A stretch of 40,771 nt of DNA, taken from NCBI GenBank assembly GCA_027624045.1, contig JAQBUE010000022.1:1-40771 (forward strand). The letters run 5' to 3'. Position 1 is the stretch's first letter; every line of letters starts with the position of its first letter. Positions 35,288 to 40,771 of this stretch are shown here, piece by piece. The notes beneath the pieces were generated by a model. That model worked only from the letters and a program-made list of their open reading frames with translations. It was not told the origin of the DNA and did no database searches. The position numbers and the translations under genes were made by a program. The DNA comes from Acidobacteriota bacterium (GTDB lineage Bacteria > Acidobacteriota > Terriglobia > Bryobacterales > UBA6623).

Positions 35288-37993
35288 TCAATTCACCGAA
35301 CTGAACTCACTCGATGTTAGCAAGGTTTGGGCATAGCGCGGCCAAGCTTGTTCGCCACTCTGTACATACTCCAACCCGATCCGGAACTCCGACTCCGACG
35401 GTATCCGGCCGTAGAGAAGCTCATACACATGCCGGATCCGCGCCCGCGGATCGTCGCCGGCCTCGCGGGCCAAGCGCTCAGCGAGAGCCTTCGCCTGATT
35501 CATCACGAAGCTGCTGTTTAAGAAGAACAGCCGCTGCATCGGACCCACTGTTACCGCCCGCTTCGTGCTCGTGCTGTTCGGATCAGGGAAGTCAAACAAC
35601 GTCATCGTGCGGTTCGTCTCGGTGCGGCTCACCGTGCAGTAGACTGTGCGGCGGTGATTGTCGTCAGCAAAATCGGAGGGCGGGCCGGCGGACTTGCTTT
35701 CGAGAGTTCCGGCAACGGCTAGAATGGCGTCACGCAACGCTTCAGCATCAAGCCGCGGCACCAGGTTCGCCCGCCACAGGAGCTTATTGCCGGGGTCTTT
35801 ATCGATGTTTTTGGCAATCGACTCGCTGCTGCGCTGATACGTCGCTGAAAGCATGATCTCGCGATGCAGCGCCTTGATCGACCAGCCGCTCTCGATGAAT
35901 CGCGCGGCAAGATAATCCAGCAACTCAGGATGAGTGGGGCGTTCCCCGAGTTGGCCATAGTTGCTCGGCGTCGCCACAATTCCGCTGCCGAAGTGATGCG
36001 CCCAGATACGGTTCACCATGACGCGGGGCGTCAGCGGGTTGGCGGGATCGACGATGTGGTTTGCCAAATCCAGGCGACCGCTGCCCTGGGTAAACGGTTC
36101 TGGCTCGCCATCGCACAAAACATGCAGAAAGCGCCGCGGGGCCAGTTCACCGAGGTTGTCTTTGTCTCCGCGGACGTATACTTGCAAATCCTTGATCTTC
36201 TCGGCGTCTTTGTATCCGTGGATGAACGGATAGGGTTCAGGTAGCACTTCTTCGCGTACTTTCAAGTCAGCCCGCAGTTTGTCGAGATGGGCTTTCCACA
36301 TCCCGCCTAGGAAGCGTTCGATGGAATGCTCTTCCTTCTCGCCGAAATAGAACACGCCGCCGGGGTGGTCAAAGCCATCTTTGCGGAACGGCTCGGACGC
36401 GAGATCGCGCCACAGATACCACTTCTTTAAGTCAAGGAATTCAAGATTCGTGTACTGCCGGGTCCGCTCGTCGGCGACGCCCGTTGCCCCACCCAGCTTG
36501 ACGTAGTTGCGGTCTTCGATCCCGAACTTCTCCTTGTGAACCTCCAGGACGAAATCCTCCGCCGCCTGCGCCAATCCCCGTGCTTCTTCCAGCGAGCCGC
36601 CGCGCTTGACCATGGCGTCCCATTCGTCCAGGAACTGATGCTCTTTCTCAGACTTGAGGTACGTTACCCAGCGCCCGAGAATCTCCGTATCGAGCCCTTC
36701 CTCTTGCGCCACGGCCTCGGCCGATGGACCACCATCCTGCATCACCCGCCATCCCGCGACCATGTATTCAGATGTTTGCACGAACAGCACGTCGACAAGC
36801 TGGTCTGATTGCTTCTTGATGAACTGCGTGATGACTTGCTTCTGGTCAGCGATCGCTTTCGAGGCGTCTTTGTAGGCCTTTACCTGCTCCTCGGGCGCTA
36901 GTGGGTATTCGTGGTACGCGCTGCTTGAAAATACGCCTTGGAGCGAATAGAAATCCTTCGTTGGAATCGGGTCGAACTTGTGGTCGTGGCACTGCGCGCA
37001 ACCGACTGTGAAGCCGAGGAACGTGCGGGTCACGACATCGACTCGGTCATCCCCGCTCGGCGAAAGCGCCAGGAAGCCCAACGCGGCAAGGTGATTCTCA
37101 CGCTCGCCTTCCGGCAGATGGTCGGCCGCCAACTGTGCCCTCACAAACTGGTCGTAAGGAAGATCGTCGTTGAAAGCCTGAATCACCCAGTCGCGATACC
37201 GAAACGCATTGGGGTACGGGTCGTCCGTGCGCGTGCCGATCTTGCCGTCAGAGTAACGCGCCAGATCAAGCCAATAGCGAGCCCAGCGTTCTCCATAGCG
37301 CGGCGAAGCGAGCAGCCTCTCTAGCACCTTCTCAAAAGCGTTCGGCGACTTGTCGGCGAGGAAGGCGTTGATATCCGCCGGAGTGGGCGGCAGCCCGACT
37401 AAATCGTAGCTGGCGCGACGAATCAGCGTACGCTTGTCCGCCAATCCGACAGGCTTGAGGCCGTTTTTCTTGAGCTTCGCCAGGACAAATTGATCAACCG
37501 GTTCCTGGACTAGCTCCTTCCGGCCCACTTTCGGAAGCGCCGGTTTCGTTACGGGTTGGAACGACCAGAACGCCCGCTGCTGAGGCGTAATCTCGTACTT
37601 GGTGCTCTCCGCTGCTTGCGGAGCTATATCCTCGTCCGGCCAGACCGCGCCATCTTGGATCCAGGCCTCCAGCGCTTCGATTTTCTTCGCATCAAGGCGC
37701 TCGCCCGAAGGTGGCATCTTCAGTCGATCGTGTTCATGACGAACAACTTGAATCAACAGGCTGCCCGCGGCATTGCCCGGGCGAATCGCGGGCCCCGAGG
37801 CGCCGCCGCGCACCGCGTTGTCACGCGAGTCGAGACGCAATCCGCCCATTTTCGTATTGGTGTGGCAGGCGTAGCAATTCCCAGCCAATAGTGGCCGAAT
37901 CTTGTTCTCAAAGAACTCAAGTTGCTCGGCTTCTCCGGCCCATGCCGTGCCAACAGCAAGGCAAACTGCTAACGCAATCGCTCGAAAGATCAT
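35288..37993 (-). CDS. Planctomycete-type cytochrome c (PSCyt1) / DUF1549 / DUF1553 protein
   Basis: A 901-residue exported protein of unknown function. A signal peptide ends near 'VGTAWA' (residue 19). PSCyt1 has one heme motif 'CYACH' (residues 40-44) and 'MPPSGERLDAKKIEALEAWIQDGAVWP' (pieces). DUF1549 follows ('GLPPTPADINAFLADKSPNAFEKVLERLLASPRYGERWARYWLDLARY', in pieces), with 'GCAQCHDHKFDPIPTKDFYSL' holding a second CXXCH. The C-terminal DUF1553 is marked by 'NPLTPRVMVNRIWAHHFGSGIV' and 'THPELLDYLAARFIESGWSIKALHREI' (pieces). ATG 37993 has GAGGG shortly upstream; a longer frame from 38038 abuts the upstream sulfatase stop. It lies between the sulfatase and DUF1501 in one transcript. Confidence 0.93.
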   Translation of the reverse strand: MIFRAIALAVCLAVGTAWAGEAEQLEFFENKIRPLLAGNCYACHTNTKMGGLRLDSRDNAVRGGASGPAIRPGNAAGSLLIQVVRHEHDRLKMPPSGERLDAKKIEALEAWIQDGAVWPDEDIAPQAAESTKYEITPQQRAFWSFQPVTKPALPKVGRKELVQEPVDQFVLAKLKKNGLKPVGLADKRTLIRRASYDLVGLPPTPADINAFLADKSPNAFEKVLERLLASPRYGERWARYWLDLARYSDGKIGTRTDDPYPNAFRYRDWVIQAFNDDLPYDQFVRAQLAADHLPEGERENHLAALGFLALSPSGDDRVDVVTRTFLGFTVGCAQCHDHKFDPIPTKDFYSLQGVFSSSAYHEYPLAPEEQVKAYKDASKAIADQKQVITQFIKKQSDQLVDVLFVQTSEYMVAGWRVMQDGGPSAEAVAQEEGLDTEILGRWVTYLKSEKEHQFLDEWDAMVKRGGSLEEARGLAQAAEDFVLEVHKEKFGIEDRNYVKLGGATGVADERTRQYTNLEFLDLKKWYLWRDLASEPFRKDGFDHPGGVFYFGEKEEHSIERFLGGMWKAHLDKLRADLKVREEVLPEPYPFIHGYKDAEKIKDLQVYVRGDKDNLGELAPRRFLHVLCDGEPEPFTQGSGRLDLANHIVDPANPLTPRVMVNRIWAHHFGSGIVATPSNYGQLGERPTHPELLDYLAARFIESGWSIKALHREIMLSATYQRSSESIAKNIDKDPGNKLLWRANLVPRLDAEALRDAILAVAGTLESKSAGPPSDFADDNHRRTVYCTVSRTETNRTMTLFDFPDPNSTSTKRAVTVGPMQRLFFLNSSFVMNQAKALAERLAREAGDDPRARIRHVYELLYGRIPSESEFRIGLEYVQSGEQAWPRYAQTLLTSSEFSSVN

Positions 37994-38038
37994 TATCCCT
38001 CTGCTGGCCAATCTAGCAACGCGTCGTGAGACTGTCAA

Positions 38039-39433
38039 TCAGATCTGGTCTCTTCGCCCCGGACCATCGGCGGCCGGATAGCCTTTCCACAGGGGCGGCA
38101 GGAAGTCATAGGTCTCGTACATCCAGTCGCTGAGCTTGTACTCAAGGTCGCGGCGAACCTCGCTCAACTCAGGGTCCGTCGCGCGGTTGTTAAACTCGCC
38201 CGGATCGTGCTTCAAGTCATACAACTCGATCGTCGGCCGCGAAGGTTCGAGCAATTGCCAATGATGCGCCTTCAGCGCGCTACCGCTGCTCTTCCACTTT
38301 TCCTCGATGTACGACTGCCAAGACAGCGATGCTTCGAGGTCTGACGCGGGCCGATACGGGAATCGCGGCTGGGCGTTGAATATCAGCTTGTAGCGCTGGG
38401 TGCGAACGGACCGGCTCGGGTCGAGCGTGTTGTGCCAGTTCCTTTCGGCGAACACAGCGTCACGCAACGGCGCTTGCGGATCGTTGAAGACGGGCAGCAG
38501 ACTTTCGCCGCGCATCTTCACGCTCGGCTTGGCTCCCGCCATGGCGAGCCACGTCACAGGAAGATCGATCGCGGACATCAGCGCGTTGGTCACGCTCCCC
38601 GGCTTGATTCGGCCCGGCCAACGGGCCAGGGTGGGTACCTTGATGCCCGGATCATAGAGGCTCCCCTTGGCGCGCGGAAACGGCATGCCGTTATCACCCA
38701 TGAAGACGACGAGCGTATTCTCAGTAAGCCCGTGCTGTTCGAGTAAATCGAGCACTTCGCCGCACTCGGAGTCCATGCGCGCGACCGCGTCGTAGTAGAG
38801 TGCAATGTCTTCCCGCACCTTCGGCGTGTCGGGCAAGAAGTCCGGCACCATCACTTTCGCCGGATCATGCGCCGGTGAGAACACGCCCTTGCGATACGGC
38901 CGATGCGGGTCAGTGAATCCGACATGCAGGAAGAAGGGTTTCCCCACCGGGCGCTTGTCGAAAAACTCGCTGAACGGAACACGCGCCGGCCGGTAGAAGT
39001 CGAAGCGCTCGTTGAACGGGTCACCCTGATGCACCTTGCGGTAGGCGCCCGTGTGGTAACCCGCTTCCCGAAGTCCCTCCACAAAACTCGCTTCCCACGC
39101 GGGATAGCGCGTATGCAGACGGCTCGTCCCAATCGTGTGCGGGCTACACCCACAGAAAATCGCCGAGCGGTTCGGGCTGCACTGCGGCGACGCCACAAAG
39201 CCGTTGTCGAATCTCAGTCCGGCGGCTGCTAAACGGTCCAGATGGGGCGTGTGGATAGCCGAGTTTCCGTAGCAGCCCAGGTCGGGGGTACTGTGATCGT
39301 CAGAGATGAGAAAGACGATGTTAGGGAGTTCACTTGATTGCGCAAAGGCCGGAGCCTGAGACAATACTGGGGTAAGTGCTGCGCCCGCGAGTCTCTGGAA
39401 CGCCTGACGCCGAGTGGTTTTTCGGGGTCGCAT
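38039..39433 (-). CDS. Tat-exported sulfatase with atypical C-S-P-N-R signature
   Basis: A 464-residue sulfatase, first gene of the minus-strand unit. 'TTRRQAFQRLAGAAL' is a twin-arginine-like signal to about 'PAFAQ' (32). Metal ligands D45/D46 are in 'FLISDDHSTPDLG'. The maturation cysteine C85 is in 'CSPNRSAIFCG': the core C-x-P-x-R is kept, but the serine of the standard C-x-P-S-R is asparagine and the usual L-T-G becomes F-C-G. 'FMGDNGMPFPRAKG' and 'GIKVPTLARWPG' are intact. Heparan- or iduronate-type N-/O-sulfatases have such deviations, so the substrate may be a sulfated glycan (inference). It diverges from the FG-GAP lipoprotein gene. Confidence 0.93.
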   Translation of the reverse strand: MRPRKTTRRQAFQRLAGAALTPVLSQAPAFAQSSELPNIVFLISDDHSTPDLGCYGNSAIHTPHLDRLAAAGLRFDNGFVASPQCSPNRSAIFCGCSPHTIGTSRLHTRYPAWEASFVEGLREAGYHTGAYRKVHQGDPFNERFDFYRPARVPFSEFFDKRPVGKPFFLHVGFTDPHRPYRKGVFSPAHDPAKVMVPDFLPDTPKVREDIALYYDAVARMDSECGEVLDLLEQHGLTENTLVVFMGDNGMPFPRAKGSLYDPGIKVPTLARWPGRIKPGSVTNALMSAIDLPVTWLAMAGAKPSVKMRGESLLPVFNDPQAPLRDAVFAERNWHNTLDPSRSVRTQRYKLIFNAQPRFPYRPASDLEASLSWQSYIEEKWKSSGSALKAHHWQLLEPSRPTIELYDLKHDPGEFNNRATDPELSEVRRDLEYKLSDWMYETYDFLPPLWKGYPAADGPGRRDQI

Positions 39434-39509
39434 CAGCCGAATGTTAGCAGTTGTCCCGGCTTAGCTCTTTCGCCCGCCCCGACAGCGACCACGACAGGAA
39501 CAGTTGAAG

Positions 39510-40769
39510 ATGTTTTATCCTGGCAGTCGGCCCCGGCTATTCATGCACTCCCCCACCCAGCTTCGGACTTTCGCCATTCTTGGAATGGCTGTGCTCACCG
39601 TTACGGCCTGCGGCTCCGGCGGCAACGGCCCGCTGCCTGTCGGCGATCTCCCTAGCGAAGCCCGCAATAGCGAAGATCTTTACATCTCTTGGGAAGAGAA
39701 CACGATCGATGACGAAAGCCGCTCCGGCGACGTTCCGTTGCGCGGCGCCGACGGCCTACAGATGGCCGACCTCGACCAAGACGGCTACCTCGATATCGTC
39801 TCCGTCCACGAGGACAGCGACCATTTGCGCGTTGCCTATGGCTCCGACGACCCGACCGATTGGTTCCGCCTCTCGCTCGGCGAAGGAGCCGAAGTTGATG
39901 CCGTCGAAGATGTTGCGCTCGGCGATGTCAACGGCGACGGCTTCATTGACGCCATAGCGGCCTGCGAAAAGGGCCACCTCATCTACCTTCAGAACCCTGC
40001 CAACAAAATCAGGGGCTGGCGCTGGGACCGCGTGATCCCCGAAGTTACCCGCGGCCGTGGCTCCTTCATTCGCGTCTTTCTTGCCGACATCGACGGCGAT
40101 GGGAAGTTGGAGGCTGTCGCATCCAACAAGGGCAGCGGTCGAACCGAGGAAGCCACGGCCGCCAAACCCAAAACGGAAATCTCCTGGTTCGACCCGCCGG
40201 ATGATCCCTTGAGCGCGGACGGTTGGACCGAGCACGTGCTTACGCTGGTCGATACGCCCATCAACGCGCAACCGTTTGATCTAGATGGCGACGGCGATCT
40301 TGATATCTTCGCTGGCTCGCGAGGCGAGTCACGCGTCTTCTGGTTTGAGAACCAGGGCCCAGGGGACGATGGAGTCGTTGTGTTCGCCGAGCACCCGGTT
40401 GAAGCTGACCTGGGAGCTAACGCCTCAACCCTGGGCGAAGCCCGCTTCAGCGGCTTCAATCTGGCGTTTCACGACTTCAATTCAGACGGGCGCATCGATG
40501 TCGTTATCCCCGCAATGCCCAATGCCGTCGGCTGGCTCGAACAGCCGGCTGATCCTACCAACGCCTGGCGGTTCCATCTCATCGGGAGCATCGAGCCCGA
40601 CGAACTCGTCAGCGTGACCCTGGCGGACATCACCGGAAACGGGCAGCCTGACCTGATGACCGGAGCGTACAGCCGCGGGCCTCGCGACAATGACGGCCCT
40701 GACGTGGGAGCATTTTCCAATCCAAGAATGATCCTGAAATGCGGTAGGTCGAGGCCGGGGACGAAATAG
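39510..40769 (+). CDS. FG-GAP/VCBS-repeat lipoprotein, 3' end doubtful
   Basis: An exported protein with lipobox 'LTVTAC' (C34 from ATG 39510, preceded by AGGAA at 39496-39500). At least six calcium-loop-like repeats of the DxDxDGxxD type are seen: 'DLDQDGYLD', 'DVNGDGFID', 'DIDGDGKLE', 'DLDGDGDLD', 'DFNSDGRID' and 'DITGNGQPD', the mark of a beta-propeller surface protein. About twenty residues before its TAG (40767) the sequence abandons the pattern ('FSNPRMILKCGRSRPGTK'), so the true gene may continue or be altered near the window edge. Ligand unknown; probably surface carbohydrate or protein binding. Confidence 0.8.
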   Translation: MFYPGSRPRLFMHSPTQLRTFAILGMAVLTVTACGSGGNGPLPVGDLPSEARNSEDLYISWEENTIDDESRSGDVPLRGADGLQMADLDQDGYLDIVSVHEDSDHLRVAYGSDDPTDWFRLSLGEGAEVDAVEDVALGDVNGDGFIDAIAACEKGHLIYLQNPANKIRGWRWDRVIPEVTRGRGSFIRVFLADIDGDGKLEAVASNKGSGRTEEATAAKPKTEISWFDPPDDPLSADGWTEHVLTLVDTPINAQPFDLDGDGDLDIFAGSRGESRVFWFENQGPGDDGVVVFAEHPVEADLGANASTLGEARFSGFNLAFHDFNSDGRIDVVIPAMPNAVGWLEQPADPTNAWRFHLIGSIEPDELVSVTLADITGNGQPDLMTGAYSRGPRDNDGPDVGAFSNPRMILKCGRSRPGTK

Positions 40770-40771
40770 GG

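Noticed and set aside
1..40771. CRISPR arrays, tRNA/rRNA genes, insertion sequences and integrase genes
   Set aside because: No regularly spaced direct repeats, tRNA-like cloverleaf, rRNA core or transposase/integrase motifs were seen; the sequence repeats present are protein-level (BACON and FG-GAP).

Overview
The window is GC-rich, gene-dense bacterial DNA, most likely from an Acidobacteriota bacterium related to Bryobacterales/Solibacter. The evidence is a Solibacter-type C-terminal domain (the TIGR03437 kind) on the first protein, an acidobacterial VWFA-related secreted protein (the TIGR03436 kind), and a sulfatase / PSCyt-DUF1549-DUF1553 / DUF1501 operon, a combination typical of Planctomycetes and Solibacter-like Acidobacteriota. 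Housekeeping genes (recO, glyQS, ppdK, recA, rluD, tex, pckA) show it is chromosomal. I saw no rRNA, tRNA, CRISPR array, transposase or phage gene.

Layout. 1-1.8 kb: 5'-truncated surface protein with BACON-like repeats. 1.9-8.5 kb: recO-glyQ-glyS-ppdK, closely spaced and co-directional. 8.5-9.2 kb: a Phd/VapC-type toxin-antitoxin pair with a very clear promoter/operator. 9.3-11.4 kb (minus): a Tat-exported enolase-superfamily protein and a TsaC/Sua5 tRNA-modification enzyme. 11.6-14.6 kb: GNAT acetyltransferase, AGCS amino-acid/sodium symporter and two small PepSY-type membrane proteins. 14.9-18.7 kb: a ten-helix hybrid sensor kinase translationally coupled to an HDOD protein. 18.8-19.4 kb (minus): an orphan pentaheme cytochrome c. 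19.7-23.7 kb: rluD, VWA protein, recA and two overlapping unknown genes. 23.8-25.9 kb: a membrane protein fused to a spermidine-synthase-like domain. 26.1-28.5 kb: a secreted RraA-like aldolase divergent from a Tat sulfatase. 28.6-33.8 kb: a secreted unknown, a divergent Tex with a long acidic insertion, and ATP-type pckA. 33.9-39.4 kb (minus): DUF1501, PSCyt/DUF1549/DUF1553 and a second sulfatase, transcribed in the order sulfatase, PSCyt, DUF1501. 39.5-40.8 kb: an FG-GAP lipoprotein that loses its family pattern close to the window end.

How it fits together. Many products are exported: two Tat sulfatases, a Tat enolase-fold protein, secreted RraA, Tat DUF1501, PSCyt, an FG-GAP lipoprotein and a BACON protein. 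Together with PpdK and PckA at the PEP/pyruvate/oxaloacetate node, this suggests an aerobic or facultative heterotroph feeding on complex, possibly sulfated, organic matter. That lifestyle is inference. No single large new system stands out. The best leads are the Tex insertion, the four-half-site operator with leaderless start of the toxin-antitoxin pair, the unknown two-gene unit after recA, the paired PepSY half-proteins, and the kinase-HDOD pair.
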